Positions 47,065 through 56,730 of a stretch of 64,000 bases of DNA are shown here, piece after piece (position 1 is the stretch's first letter; every line of letters starts with the position of its first letter). This DNA comes from an uncultured Saprospiraceae bacterium (GTDB lineage Bacteria > Bacteroidota > Bacteroidia > Chitinophagales > Saprospiraceae). The notes beneath the pieces are model-generated. The model was given only the letters and a program-made list of their open reading frames with translations, ran no database searches and was not told the DNA's origin. The position numbers and the translations under genes were made by a program. Location: the NCBI GenBank assembly GCA_937941765.1, contig CALDGQ010000021.1, positions 1 through 64,000 of the forward strand, written 5' to 3'.

Positions 47065-48879
47065 CTAGAAGCAATACTTATTAGCAGCAATTAATTTAGA
47101 AGCAACCAATCTACGTCCTTTCACCACATTGTATGCTGGATACTTTGTAAAACGCTTTGCACCCATTAACATGGTTTTCAACAATGATTCCTCAGCAAAC
47201 GAGCATAAAGCATCTTGCGCATTCTTGTACATTCTTGTATTAGCATCAGTAATGAAAACTTTCAACATCGCATCATATACCTCTTGCTCAATAGCTTTTT
47301 CTTTTCCTTCCAACTTCATAACACGTAACAACATAGACTCGGCATTGAAAGTATCAATCATCATGTCTGCAATATTCATCAATACTTCTTGCTCTTCTTT
47401 CATTTTCATTTTACCATCCATCTGCATTTTTGCAGCTGAACCAGCAACCATCAAAACCATTTTCTTAAAGTCTTTGACTGCTTTAATCTCCGCTCCATAT
47501 CTTCCTTCTTCTTTTTCGAATGAAGGCATGGATGCTAATTCTTTTTGAACTGCCCAAGCAGGATTTACTAAATCCAATTTTCCTCGGAACGCTCTTCTAA
47601 ACATCAAATCAATCATCAACATTCTATTGATTTCATTGGTTCCTTCAAAAATTCTGTTGATACGTGCATCACGATATGCTCTAGCGGCATTCATTTCTTC
47701 AGAAAATCCTAAACCTCCATGAATCTGTACGGTTTCATCAACTGTATAATCCAATGCTTCCGATCCTCCTACTTTCAAAATAGAACATTCAATTGCATAT
47801 TCTTCAGCTGCTTGTAATTTAGCATCGCCAAATGAAAGCCCCTCAGCTAATAACTGATCTTTCTTTTCTTGCAATAAGTTGGATACTCTATAATTAGCAC
47901 TTTCAACAGCAAAATTACGAATCGCTTGTTCTGCTAATTTATATTGGATAGCTCCAAAACTTGAAATTGGTTTTTTAAATTGAATACGCTCGTTCGCATA
48001 TTGGATGGCCTCTGTACAACTTGCTTTCGCTCCTCCATTTGTCATCACTCCTAATTTGAAGCGACCAATATTTAATGCATTGAATGCAATAAGGTGTCCT
48101 TTTCCTATTTCTCCCAAAATATTTTCAACAGGAACTTTTACATTCTCAAAAAATACTTGACGAGTTGAAGACCCTTTGATTCCAAGTTTATCTTCTTCCG
48201 CTCCCAATGTCATTCCTTCAGCACCTTTTTCTACAATAAATCCAGTGAATTTATCACCATCAATTTGTGCAAATACAATGAATACTTTTGCAAATCCTGC
48301 ATTAGTGATCCACATTTTTTGCCCATTTATAACATAATGCTTACCATCATCGGTCAACATTGCAGTCGTCTTTGCACTTAAAGCATCGGATCCAGAACTT
48401 GGTTCTGTCAAACAATAGCTTGCTTGCAATTTTCCTGAAATTAAACCAGGAAGATATTTTTCTTTTTGTTCAGTTGTTCCAAAATATAAAATTGGTAACA
48501 TTCCAATTCCGGTATGTGCAGAAAAGGCAACACTTAATGATCCACCATTACCCATTTTGTCAGCAATCAAGGTATTGGTATTGGTATCCAATTGCATTCC
48601 GCCATATTGCTCCGGCATATGAGAACCAAGTAATCCTAATTCTCCAACTTTTTCGATAAGGCTAACCATCAATCCTTCTTCTTGCTTCTCCAATTTCTTA
48701 TCTAATGGCTTCACTTCATTCTTAATGAATTCTTCAACTGTGTTTTTTATCATCAGTTGTTCTTCATTCAACTCTTCAGGAATAAAAGTGTCTTCTATTT
48801 TTGAATCTTTGATCAGGAACTCTCCCCCTTTCAACAACTTCGATTTCGATTCAACATTCGTTTCAGGCATTTTTGTCAT
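47065..48879 (-). CDS. Acyl-CoA dehydrogenase, long form (VLCAD-like)
   Basis: The 604-residue FAD enzyme oxidises acyl-CoA to trans-2-enoyl-CoA in beta-oxidation. N-terminal, middle and C-terminal ACAD domains are visible: YCLTEPSSGSDALSAKTTA and WITNAGFA bind FAD, and the catalytic Glu lies in RINRIFEGTNEINRM (~430). After residue ~450 there is an extra helical domain of ~150 residues like that in very-long-chain enzymes, suggesting long substrates. The gene stands alone, behind two identical 22-bp palindromic sites that could bind a fatty-acid-responsive repressor. Confidence 0.9.
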   Translation of the reverse strand: MTKMPETNVESKSKLLKGGEFLIKDSKIEDTFIPEELNEEQLMIKNTVEEFIKNEVKPLDKKLEKQEEGLMVSLIEKVGELGLLGSHMPEQYGGMQLDTNTNTLIADKMGNGGSLSVAFSAHTGIGMLPILYFGTTEQKEKYLPGLISGKLQASYCLTEPSSGSDALSAKTTAMLTDDGKHYVINGQKMWITNAGFAKVFIVFAQIDGDKFTGFIVEKGAEGMTLGAEEDKLGIKGSSTRQVFFENVKVPVENILGEIGKGHLIAFNALNIGRFKLGVMTNGGAKASCTEAIQYANERIQFKKPISSFGAIQYKLAEQAIRNFAVESANYRVSNLLQEKKDQLLAEGLSFGDAKLQAAEEYAIECSILKVGGSEALDYTVDETVQIHGGLGFSEEMNAARAYRDARINRIFEGTNEINRMLMIDLMFRRAFRGKLDLVNPAWAVQKELASMPSFEKEEGRYGAEIKAVKDFKKMVLMVAGSAAKMQMDGKMKMKEEQEVLMNIADMMIDTFNAESMLLRVMKLEGKEKAIEQEVYDAMLKVFITDANTRMYKNAQDALCSFAEESLLKTMLMGAKRFTKYPAYNVVKGRRLVASKLIAANKYCF

Positions 48880-48905
48880 GGACTTGATTTATAATTTAAA
48901 CAATT

Positions 48906-48991
48906 AGCGAATTTTCGCTATAAATATAAGATATATAGAGGGAAGTTGAAATAGAATAGGTGTTTTTTAAGCGAATTTTCGCTATAAATAT
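48906..48991. promoter_or_regulatory. Twin palindromic operator-like sites upstream of the acyl-CoA dehydrogenase
   Basis: The sequence AGCGAATTTTCGCTATAAAT plus AT occurs identically at 48906-48927 and 48970-48991. Each copy has AGCGAA/TTCGCT arms around TT. They are 64 bp apart, about six helical turns, and the nearer lies 27 bp before the start codon. This is what a looping or cooperative repressor site looks like. Confidence 0.65.
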
Positions 48992-49100
48992 CGTTTTTTA
49001 ACAAATTTGGAGGTAAAAAAGGTGGAAATAGATAGAATTTGGAGGATAAAATATGGATAGGTGATATTTTAATTAGGCAAGAATTGTTCCTTTTCTCTTT

Positions 49101-49307
49101 GATGTATGATGGTTTTATCGCTTACTCGAATGTATGATAAATCTCGATACGCGAGGAGCACGCAAAAGGAGTATTCGGGAATCCTAAATCTAATTGGTGG
49201 TGAAATTAATTGAGAACCTGTAAACGTATGGTTACGAAACAACGTCATATCATACATACATTCGATCCGACTTCAGGAGGAGAGAGAATAATCAAAAATC
49301 ATACATC
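49101..49307. repeat. Inverted-repeat element, GATGTATGAT family (copy 2, downstream of rnc)
   Basis: The terminal GATGTATGAT (49101-49110) and ATCATACATC (49298-49307) flank a ~190-bp centre with further partly paired segments (AATGTATGAT; CATATCATACATAC). It abuts the rnc stop codon. The same termini bound the elements at 27366-27461 and 60145-60262. Confidence 0.6.
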
Positions 49308-49310
49308 AAC

Positions 49311-50063
49311 CTAAGCCGAAGCAGCACCATTACCAGCAACAGGTGTATTGATACCTAAGACTTGCATGGCCTTTTCAGAAGCAGTTTGTTCTGCACTTTT
49401 TTTGTTGAAATCATCAGCGGTTGCCAATTTTTTCCCATCAACTAGTACTGCCACTTTGAAACGATCTCTCTTTTCGTATTTATATTTTGCGAGCATTTTG
49501 TAAGAAATAGTTTGCCCATTCTTCTGACACCATTCCAACAATTGACTTTTGTAATTATCATCAAAAGACTCTAACTCGTGAATATCTAAATATTCTCTTA
49601 ACAATTTACTTACAACAAACTCTTTAGTTCCACCATAACCTCGTTCTAAATAAACAGCTCCGACCAATGCTTCTAAGGCATTACCCATCATAGAACGACT
49701 TAAACGAGTGTTGTTGAATTGGTTTAAAATCACATCAATCTCCATTTTGTAAGCCACCTTATTTAAAGATTGGCGTTTTACAATTTTGGATCTCATTTTG
49801 GTTAAAAAACCTTCGTCTTTATTCGGATATTTTTGAAAAAGATACTCTGCAACAATTGTCCCCAACACTGCATCTCCGAGATACTCCAATCGTTCATTAC
49901 TTTGAATAGCATTGACTTTATCTGGAGTAGTAGATTTGTGATAAAATGCCAATTTGAATAATGACAAATTAATAGGTGTGAATCCAACCAACGACCTTAG
50001 TCGTCTTGCGATTTCTTTATCTTTTGAAAAGTAATAATTATAAATTCTGAATAAAGGTCTCAA
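49311..50063 (-). CDS. rnc: Ribonuclease III
   Basis: The 250-residue double-strand-specific endoribonuclease works in rRNA processing and RNA decay. The RNase III signature ERLEYLGDAVLG (57-68) carries the acidic Mg-binding residues; a second acidic site appears in MMGNALEALVGAVYLERGYG. The C-terminal ~70 residues form a dsRNA-binding domain (YKSQLLEWCQKNGQTISYKML ... KKSAEQTASEKAMQVLG). Its start overlaps the fabF stop by 4 bp, so it is co-transcribed with acpP and fabF, an arrangement common in Bacteroidota. Confidence 0.95.
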   Translation of the reverse strand: MRPLFRIYNYYFSKDKEIARRLRSLVGFTPINLSLFKLAFYHKSTTPDKVNAIQSNERLEYLGDAVLGTIVAEYLFQKYPNKDEGFLTKMRSKIVKRQSLNKVAYKMEIDVILNQFNNTRLSRSMMGNALEALVGAVYLERGYGGTKEFVVSKLLREYLDIHELESFDDNYKSQLLEWCQKNGQTISYKMLAKYKYEKRDRFKVAVLVDGKKLATADDFNKKSAEQTASEKAMQVLGINTPVAGNGAASA

Positions 50064-51304
50064 ATCAATCGTTTAAAAATTACAGAGGAATTGTGTCCTC
50101 CAAACCCAAAAGTATTACTAAGTACAGTATTTACTTTCCTTTCTTGCGCTACGTTAAAAGTGAAGTTCAATTTGCTATCCAACTCGGGATCATCCGTAAA
50201 ATGATTAATTGTTGGCGGAACAAAATTGTGATTAATAGCTAGTATTCCTGCTATTGCTTCAATAGCTCCTGCTGCACCTAAAAGGTGACCAGTCATCGAT
50301 TTTGTAGAATTTATATTCAGCTTATATGATGAATCCCCGAAGACCTGAAGAATTGCTTTTGTTTCAGCGATATCTCCGAGAGGAGTTGAGGTTCCGTGTA
50401 CGTTTACGTAATCTATGTCCTCAGGGTTCATTTTTGCATCACTTAATGCCATTTTCATTACATTTCTTGCTCCAAGTCCCTCTGGATGAGGCGCTGTAAT
50501 GTGATGTGCATCCGCACTTGCACCTGCTCCTGCCACTTCTGCATATATTTTTGCACCTCGTTTTTTGGCCGATTCATAGTTTTCTAGAATCAATGCTCCC
50601 GCTCCTTCTCCCAATACGAATCCATCTCTTTCTTTGTCAAATGGTCTAGAAGCTGTTTTCGGATCATCATTTCTTTCTGACAATGCTTTCATAGAATTGA
50701 AACCACCTACTGCTGGTTTTAAAACGGTTGCTTCAGAACCTCCTGTTATAACAACATCTGCCCTACCCAATCGAATATGGTCAAAAGCATTAGAAATTGC
50801 ATGAGATGAAGACGCACATGCAGAAACAGTTGCATAGTTGACACCTCTAAATCCATACTTAATAGAAATGTGTCCAGCCACAATATCTGTTATCATTTTA
50901 GGAATCATGAACGGATTATAACGTGGTGTACCCGAACCAGTCGCAAAGTCTTCAATTTCTTTTTCCAACGTACCTAATCCACCAATACCTGATCCCCAAA
51001 TAACACCAGCAGTATTCAAGTCTACTTTTTCAAGATCAAGACCAGAATCCGTCATTGCTTCCGTTGCAGCAATAATTCCTAGCTGAGCAAACCGATCTAA
51101 TCGTCTTGCCTCTCTTCGCTCAATAAAATCCTCAACTTTAAGGTTTTTTACTTCACAAGCAAATTGTGTTTTAAAATTGGATGCATCAAATAATGTAATC
51201 TTATCTGCACCACTAACACCGTTTTTTAACCCATTTAGATATTCGGCAACATTATTTCCGATTGGAGTAAGTGCACCAATACCAGTAACAACAACTCTAT
51301 TCAT
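50060..51304 (-). CDS. fabF: Beta-ketoacyl-ACP synthase II
   Basis: The 414-residue condensing enzyme elongates fatty acids by joining malonyl-ACP to acyl-ACP. The thiolase-fold triad is visible: Cys163 in VSACASSSHA, His near 304 in VNVHGTSTPLGD, and His near 340 in SMTGHLLGAAG. The glycine-rich C-terminal NTFGFGGHNSS is intact. It lies between acpP (256 bp upstream) and rnc (4-bp overlap). Confidence 0.96.
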   Translation of the reverse strand: MNRVVVTGIGALTPIGNNVAEYLNGLKNGVSGADKITLFDASNFKTQFACEVKNLKVEDFIERREARRLDRFAQLGIIAATEAMTDSGLDLEKVDLNTAGVIWGSGIGGLGTLEKEIEDFATGSGTPRYNPFMIPKMITDIVAGHISIKYGFRGVNYATVSACASSSHAISNAFDHIRLGRADVVITGGSEATVLKPAVGGFNSMKALSERNDDPKTASRPFDKERDGFVLGEGAGALILENYESAKKRGAKIYAEVAGAGASADAHHITAPHPEGLGARNVMKMALSDAKMNPEDIDYVNVHGTSTPLGDIAETKAILQVFGDSSYKLNINSTKSMTGHLLGAAGAIEAIAGILAINHNFVPPTINHFTDDPELDSKLNFTFNVAQERKVNTVLSNTFGFGGHNSSVIFKRLI

Positions 51305-51465
51305 TTGAGTTTTTTAATTAATAAAAATGCGGTGATTATAATTGGCTGTTGGAGCGGTAAGGTAAGGAAGTTTTATGAACCAAGCCAAATAATACAAATT
51401 GAACTTTCCTTAATACCGTTTAGATTTACCTTATTTTGCTTTTTTTTTAATTGGTTTTGATCCAA

Positions 51466-51509
51466 ATAAAAAATCCACAAACCAAAACCTTCGGTTTTGA
51501 TTTGTGGAA
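51466..51509 (-). terminator. Terminator between acpP and fabF
   Basis: A long stem (ATCCACAAACCAAAACC with GGTTTTGATTTGTGGAAT, one mismatch) with a TTC loop is followed on the minus strand by TTTTTTATTT. It is 52 bp after the acpP stop and probably makes acpP more abundant than fabF. Confidence 0.8.
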
Positions 51510-51560
51510 TGGAAAATCAATTATACAGTGAATTTACACTGTGTCAATTGAAGTTTTTTA

Positions 51561-51803
51561 TTAAGAATTAGCCATCTGAGATTCTAGGTAAGTAATCGCT
51601 TGACCTACCGTTTGAATGTTTTCAGCTTGCTCATCAGGAATTGAAAGATCAAACTCTTTTTCAAATTCCATGATTAATTCTACCGTATCTAGAGAATCAG
51701 CTCCTAAATCATTAGTGAAGCTTGCTTCTGCTGTTACTTCCGATTCGTCGACACCTAATTTGTCAACGATAATTTTGTTTACTTTTTCAGCAATGTTAGA
51801 CAT
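51561..51803 (-). CDS. acpP: Acyl carrier protein
   Basis: The 80-residue acidic four-helix protein carries acyl chains on a 4'-phosphopantetheine arm attached to Ser37 in the [17 protein letters not shown] motif. It serves FabF, made from the next gene, and the rest of fatty-acid synthesis. A good promoter-like pair lies 54-85 bp upstream. The strong terminator downstream fits the high copy number expected for this protein. Confidence 0.97.
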   Translation of the reverse strand: MSNIAEKVNKIIVDKLGVDESEVTAEASFTNDLGADSLDTVELIMEFEKEFDLSIPDEQAENIQTVGQAITYLESQMANS

Positions 51804-51856
51804 AATTAAAATACTTTTTTGCCTGTTAATTTTAGACAGTTAATCAAATGCAAAGC

Positions 51857-51888
51857 AAATTAAACGATAAGTACTTTGATAACCAAAG
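51857..51888 (-). promoter_or_regulatory. Putative acpP promoter
   Basis: On the minus strand, TTTG (51885-51888) and TAATTTG (51857-51863) are 21 bp apart, close to the Bacteroidota -33 TTTG / -7 TAnnTTTG pattern (one -7 base missing). Confidence 0.45.
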
Positions 51889-52061
51889 GAATTAATGTTT
51901 TTTTGCACCTGCGTAGTTCTATATAATAATACGTTTTATTCTTGAGTAGTCACGCAATTCAAAAATAATTAGTTGTAAAGTATCTTTATAGGGTTTCCCC
52001 GACTTCACTTTAAAGGTTCTTGCGTTAAAATTCATATAATCCTACATTATATTTAAAAAAC

Positions 52062-52082
52062 AGTATTATCGACTGTAATACT
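52062..52082. promoter_or_regulatory. Inverted repeat upstream of pyk
   Basis: AGTATTA-TCGACTG-TAATACT is a perfect 7-bp inverted repeat 64 bp before the pyruvate kinase start and might be a regulator site. The 51804-52145 gap between divergent acpP and pyk has no gene. Confidence 0.4.
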
Positions 52083-52145
52083 TCATTTTGAGGGAAATAA
52101 TTCCCACTATAACATTCTTTTAACTTAAAAGATCAGCCCTAACTT

Positions 52146-53582
52146 ATGAAAATCGTTGACCATCAGAGTACTAAGGTAGTTGCAACTATCGGCCCCGCTT
52201 CTAGTTCCTATGATAATTTATTGGAATTGGTAAAAGCAGGCGTTAATATCTTCCGACTTAACTTTTCACACGGTAAACATGCCGACCATCAGGAAGTAAT
52301 TACCCGAATTGGGTACATTAATGAGAAATATAAGACCCATATCGGCATTCTTGCTGATTTACAAGGTCCCAAGCTCAGAGTTGGTGAAATCGAGAATAAT
52401 GGCTTGAAAATTAAAAAAGGGGATGTCCTTACTTTTGTTTCAAAAAAGTGTGTCGGTACGATGAAAGCCATTTATATGAGCTACACGCAATTTGCAAAAG
52501 ATGTCCAGAAAGGAGAACGCGTCTTGATCGATGATGGCAAATTGGTATTGGAAGTCGTTGAGACAAATAATAAAGATGCCGTAAAATTGAAAGTTCTTTT
52601 CGGTGGTATTTTATCATCTAATAAAGGTGTCAATTTACCCCAAACAAAGATTTCCTTACCTGCACTTACAAAAAAGGATCTAACAGATCTAGACTTCATT
52701 TTGACACAACCAGTCAATTGGATTGCTCTGTCTTTTGTCCGCTCCCCTAAGGAATTAAAAAAATTACGAAAGTTAATAGATGCCAAAGAACATCCAGCAA
52801 AAATCATTGCTAAAATTGAAAAACCTGAAGCACTTGAAAAACTAGATAAAATTATTCGCGCCTCGAATGGTATCATGGTAGCTCGTGGAGATTTGGGTGT
52901 GGAAGTGCCAATGGAACAATTGCCAATGATTCAAAAAACAATCATTAGAAAATGTATTCAAGCAGCTCGTCCGGTCATTGTAGCAACACAAATGATGGAA
53001 AGTATGATTACTAATCCGAGTCCTACAAGAGCAGAAATTACAGATGTTGCAAATGCAGTGTTAGATGGTGCAGACGCAGTTATGTTAAGTGGGGAAACTT
53101 CTGTTGGTAAACACCCAATCAAAGTAGTAGAAGCGATGAATAAAATTATCGAAGAAGCTGAGAAACATTATTCTATGGGCGTTCACCGACCAGTTCCGAC
53201 TAGAAAAACAAAAACTTTTTATTCGGATGTTATGTGCCTTAATGCCGCACAGACAGCAATGGATATCAAAGCAAAAGCAATTGTTGGAATGACAAGTTCT
53301 GGATACACTGCTTTTAAAGTTTCAAGCTATCGTGCGGAAGGTGTGAAGATTTTTATATTTTCTAACAAAGCGCACATGTTACAAACACTCAATTTAGTTT
53401 GGGGTGTCAAAACACATTATTATGATCGTTTTACATCAACAGATGAGACGGTTGAAGATGTGGTAGAAATTCTCAAAAAAGCAAAGGAAGTAAAAAAGGG
53501 AGATTACATCATCAATACGGGTAGTATGCCACTTCACAAAAAATTTAGAACCAACATGATGAAAATTACGTTGGTTGATTAA
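52146..53582 (+). CDS. pyk: Pyruvate kinase
   Basis: The 478-residue glycolytic enzyme converts phosphoenolpyruvate and ADP to pyruvate and ATP. The N-terminal TKVVATIGPASSSYDNL and NIFRLNFSHG motifs, the B-domain, the catalytic IIAKIEKPEALEKLDKII (Lys and Glu) and the MVARGDLGVEVP signature are intact, followed by the C-terminal allosteric domain. Length is usual. It stands alone; an inverted-repeat element follows. Confidence 0.96.
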   Translation: MKIVDHQSTKVVATIGPASSSYDNLLELVKAGVNIFRLNFSHGKHADHQEVITRIGYINEKYKTHIGILADLQGPKLRVGEIENNGLKIKKGDVLTFVSKKCVGTMKAIYMSYTQFAKDVQKGERVLIDDGKLVLEVVETNNKDAVKLKVLFGGILSSNKGVNLPQTKISLPALTKKDLTDLDFILTQPVNWIALSFVRSPKELKKLRKLIDAKEHPAKIIAKIEKPEALEKLDKIIRASNGIMVARGDLGVEVPMEQLPMIQKTIIRKCIQAARPVIVATQMMESMITNPSPTRAEITDVANAVLDGADAVMLSGETSVGKHPIKVVEAMNKIIEEAEKHYSMGVHRPVPTRKTKTFYSDVMCLNAAQTAMDIKAKAIVGMTSSGYTAFKVSSYRAEGVKIFIFSNKAHMLQTLNLVWGVKTHYYDRFTSTDETVEDVVEILKKAKEVKKGDYIINTGSMPLHKKFRTNMMKITLVD

Positions 53583-53613
53583 GATTGCTTAAAGCCTCCC
53601 CGCTTTTGATGTA

Positions 53614-53687
53614 TGTTGCTTGAAGCGTCTCCGCTTCAGAAGCTTGTTGAATACCCAGCATCTGAACCGGAGACGCTTCAAGCAACA
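53614..53687. repeat. Large inverted repeat between pyk and dut
   Basis: Arms of 27 nt, 53614-53640 (TGTTGCTTGAAGCGTCTCCG + CTTCAGA) and 53661-53687, pair at 26 of 27 positions around a 20-nt loop. An outer GATTGCTT/AAGCAATC pair lies near 53583 and 53700. It may serve as the pyk terminator, but it lacks a T-run. Confidence 0.8.
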
Positions 53688-53744
53688 ACACACGAGCCCC
53701 AAGCAATCACTGAAATATTTTAAAAAACTAAAACTTATAATACG

Positions 53745-54176
53745 ATGATAGTAAACGTTATTAATAAATCTGGAAATGACTTGCCGAAATATGAAACAGA
53801 AGGAAGCGCAGGAATGGATTTAAGAGCCAATATTGAAGCTCCGATTACACTAGAATCTCTAGAAAGAACTCTAGTACCAACCGGTCTTTTCATGGCTTTA
53901 CCAGTTGGTGTAGAAGCACAAATTAGACCTCGTAGCGGGTTGGCAATTAAAAAAGGGATCACATTGGTGAATACACCAGGTACAATCGATAGTGACTATA
54001 GGGGGGAAATTAAAGTCATAATGATAAATCTATCTAAAGAATCTCAAACAATTGAGCCCAAAGAACGTATAGCTCAAATGGTAGTTGCTAAATACGAGGT
54101 AGTTAGATGGGAAATAGTGGAAGAATTGACAACAACAGGACGTGGAGCAGGCGGATTTGGGAGTACCGGAAAATAA
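53745..54176 (+). CDS. dut: dUTP diphosphatase
   Basis: The 143-residue trimeric dUTPase hydrolyses dUTP to dUMP, keeping uracil out of DNA and feeding thymidylate synthesis. All five motifs are visible: [16 protein letters not shown], the central [17 protein letters not shown] (uracil pocket and catalytic Asp), RIAQMVV, and the P-loop-like C-terminal [12 protein letters not shown]. It leads a co-directional run with the nucleotidyltransferase (41 bp) and the TPR gene. Confidence 0.96.
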   Translation: MIVNVINKSGNDLPKYETEGSAGMDLRANIEAPITLESLERTLVPTGLFMALPVGVEAQIRPRSGLAIKKGITLVNTPGTIDSDYRGEIKVIMINLSKESQTIEPKERIAQMVVAKYEVVRWEIVEELTTTGRGAGGFGSTGK

Positions 54177-54217
54177 ATTTGATAATACTTTTATACTTAC
54201 CATAAACTAAAAAAGAA

Positions 54218-55222
54218 ATGAAGATAATCGTACCTATGGCTGGAAGAGGATCTAGATTAAGACCTCATACGTTGACTGTCCCTAAACCTTTAATCCCTGT
54301 TGCTGGAAAACCTATCGTACAAAGATTAGTTGAAGATTTGGCAAACGGTGTTAAAGAAAAAGTTGAAGAAATTGCTTTTATTACTGGTGACTTCGGTGAT
54401 CAAGTTGAAAAAGACTTGTTAGAAATTGCTAAAAATTTAGGCGCCAAAGGATCTGTCTATCGTCAAACCGAACCATTAGGAACCGCTCATGCAATTCTAT
54501 GCGCTTCAGATAGTTTGTCCGGAAATTGTATTGTTGCATTCGCTGATACTTTATTCAAAGCAGATTTCAATTTCAACACAAAAGAAGATGGAATTATTTG
54601 GGTACAAAAAGTAGAAGATCCTTCTGCTTACGGTGTTGTCAATGTAGATGATAACAATGTAATCACAGAATTCGTAGAGAAGTCACCAACTTTTGTTTCA
54701 GATATGGCTATCGTTGGTATTTACTACTTCAATGATGGAGAAAATTTGAAAAAAGAGTTGCAATATCTTTTGGATAACAATATCAAGGATAAGGGCGAAT
54801 TTCAATTAACCAATGCTTTAGAAAACATGAAGCAAAAAGGATTGAAATTTAAGCCAGGTGTAATCGAAGAATGGTTGGATTGTGGGAATAAAGATGCAGT
54901 TGTCTATTCTAACCAGAGAGTGTTACACTTTAACAAAGAGACACCAATGGTCGATCCTTCTGTCGTACTTGACAATTCAATTATTTTGCAACCTTGCTAC
55001 ATTGGAGCCAACTCAATAATCAGAAATTCTGTGGTTGGACCGCATGTTTCTATAGGAAAAGATTCAACTGTTGAAAATACGGTGATCAGTAATAGCGTTA
55101 TACAGAATGAATCGAATGTTCAAAACGTTAACCTTTCTAATTCAATGATTGGGAATAAAGTAGAATATTCGGGTAAAAAAGTCGAAATTAGTGTCGGCGA
55201 TTATTCTAAATACACAGGATGA
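54218..55222 (+). CDS. Sugar-phosphate nucleotidyltransferase with left-handed beta-helix tail
   Basis: The 334-residue protein has the NTP-transferase signature MAGRGSRLRPHTLTVPKPLIPVAGKP (7-32), acid residues in VAFADTLFKADF, and EEWLDCGNKDAV near 230. The last ~90 residues are hexapeptide-like repeats (PSVVLDNSIIL ... VVGPHVSIGKDSTVENTVIS) folding as a left-handed beta-helix. It activates a sugar phosphate to an NDP-sugar for envelope glycans; glucose-1-phosphate with dTTP or UTP is plausible. It overlaps the following TPR gene by 4 bp. Confidence 0.85.
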   Translation: MKIIVPMAGRGSRLRPHTLTVPKPLIPVAGKPIVQRLVEDLANGVKEKVEEIAFITGDFGDQVEKDLLEIAKNLGAKGSVYRQTEPLGTAHAILCASDSLSGNCIVAFADTLFKADFNFNTKEDGIIWVQKVEDPSAYGVVNVDDNNVITEFVEKSPTFVSDMAIVGIYYFNDGENLKKELQYLLDNNIKDKGEFQLTNALENMKQKGLKFKPGVIEEWLDCGNKDAVVYSNQRVLHFNKETPMVDPSVVLDNSIILQPCYIGANSIIRNSVVGPHVSIGKDSTVENTVISNSVIQNESNVQNVNLSNSMIGNKVEYSGKKVEISVGDYSKYTG

Positions 55223-56730
55223 TAAATAATTACAAAACATATCTATTCTTTTTCCTTCTTCTAGTCTGTACATTGTTGTCCAACAATTTGCAAGCACAGG
55301 CACCTAAAACAGTCCCTGAAGAAGAAGTTAATATTCAAAAAATATTTATCGATGCAACGAAAGATAAGTTGCTAGGAAAATACGAAGAAGCGATTGTCCT
55401 TTATAAGGAAGTTTTGAAATTAGATAAAAACAATCATGCGGCGGCCTACGAAATGGCTCGATTGTATGAAGTGTTAGATAAAGATGAAAAAGCATTGACC
55501 TCCATCAAAATGGCGTGTGCTTTGGATGCAAATAATGAGTGGTACAAAATGTTACTCGCCGATTTGTATCACAAAAATAATAAGAACAAAGAAGCGGCTT
55601 CCATCTACGAAGATCTCTCTAAGGCCAATCCAACAAGTGAATTCTTTTATTCAAAATGGGCATTTCATTTGATCAGTGCCAAAGAAATTGATAAGGGAAT
55701 AAAGGTTTATAATGATTACGAAAAAAAGTTTGGCGTTACAGAAGAAGTAGTCCGTAAAAAGCATGCGCTCTATTTAGGTCAAGGAAATCCGAAAAAAGCG
55801 GAAGCTGAATTAAAGAAGTTGATCAAACGTTTTCCTCGCGCTGTTGAATACCACCACTTGTTGGCTGGATTTTATACACAAACAGGTCAAGATGATAAGG
55901 CATCAGAAACATACAACACCATTCTCGATTTAGATCCTGAGAATGCAAAGGCTAAAATCGCCATTGCTGGTAAAAATAAAACAGGAAATAATGATATCAT
56001 GTATTTGACTTCATTGATACCTGTTTTTGAAAAACAAGATGTAAACATTGATCTAAAAATTAAAGAACTTTTTCCATACATTAATAAAGTTGCGGAAACA
56101 AAAGATGATGAGTTAAAGGTTGCTACTTTGAATTTGGCAAAAATTCTATCGCAAGTACATCCTGAAGAAGCAAAGTCATTCTCTATTTATGGTGACTTAC
56201 TTTATTATACTGGAAACACAGACGATGCGGTTTCAAAATATAAAAAGACGATTGAATTAGACAAAACCGTTTTTACTGTTTGGGAACAATTGATGTACAT
56301 TTATCACGAACAAAATGATATGGAGTCGTTGTTAAACATCACCAATGACGCAATGGATCTATTTCCTAACAAAGCAAAAGCATGCTACTTCAATGGTGTT
56401 GCCAATAGTGAAATGAATAATCACAAGGATGCAATTAACATTTTCAGACAAGCATTGATGATGACCGCCAAAAATCCAAGATTGAAATTGGACATCTTGA
56501 CAAAAATTGGTCGTTCTTATTACATGACTAAGAAATATGACAAAGCTGAAAAGTCTTTGACTGATGCATTGGAAATGAATCCTAAAGATCCAACTGCACT
56601 AGAATATTACGGAGACCTGCTGTTTACAAATGGAAAAGTAGCCGAAGCAGTCAATCAGTGGAAAGCAGCTATGAAAAATGGGAGTAAGAATAAAGATTTG
56701 CAGGAGAAGATTAATAAGAAGAGTCTCTGA
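55219..56730 (+). CDS. Exported TPR-repeat protein
   Basis: The 503-residue protein has a signal peptide (hydrophobic ~8-24, cleavage near LQAQ-APK). About ten TPR units follow from residue 40 to the end, for example KYEEAIVLYKEVLKLDKNNHAAAYEMARLYEVL and KKYDKAEKSLTDALEMNPKDPTALEYYGDLLF. It is a periplasmic or outer-membrane-associated scaffold. It is translated together with the nucleotidyltransferase (ATGA overlap) and precedes a DUF4292 lipoprotein and an EnvC-like protein. The cluster suggests envelope assembly. Its stop codon lies inside the start of a repeat element. Confidence 0.85.
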   Translation: MINNYKTYLFFFLLLVCTLLSNNLQAQAPKTVPEEEVNIQKIFIDATKDKLLGKYEEAIVLYKEVLKLDKNNHAAAYEMARLYEVLDKDEKALTSIKMACALDANNEWYKMLLADLYHKNNKNKEAASIYEDLSKANPTSEFFYSKWAFHLISAKEIDKGIKVYNDYEKKFGVTEEVVRKKHALYLGQGNPKKAEAELKKLIKRFPRAVEYHHLLAGFYTQTGQDDKASETYNTILDLDPENAKAKIAIAGKNKTGNNDIMYLTSLIPVFEKQDVNIDLKIKELFPYINKVAETKDDELKVATLNLAKILSQVHPEEAKSFSIYGDLLYYTGNTDDAVSKYKKTIELDKTVFTVWEQLMYIYHEQNDMESLLNITNDAMDLFPNKAKACYFNGVANSEMNNHKDAINIFRQALMMTAKNPRLKLDILTKIGRSYYMTKKYDKAEKSLTDALEMNPKDPTALEYYGDLLFTNGKVAEAVNQWKAAMKNGSKNKDLQEKINKKSL

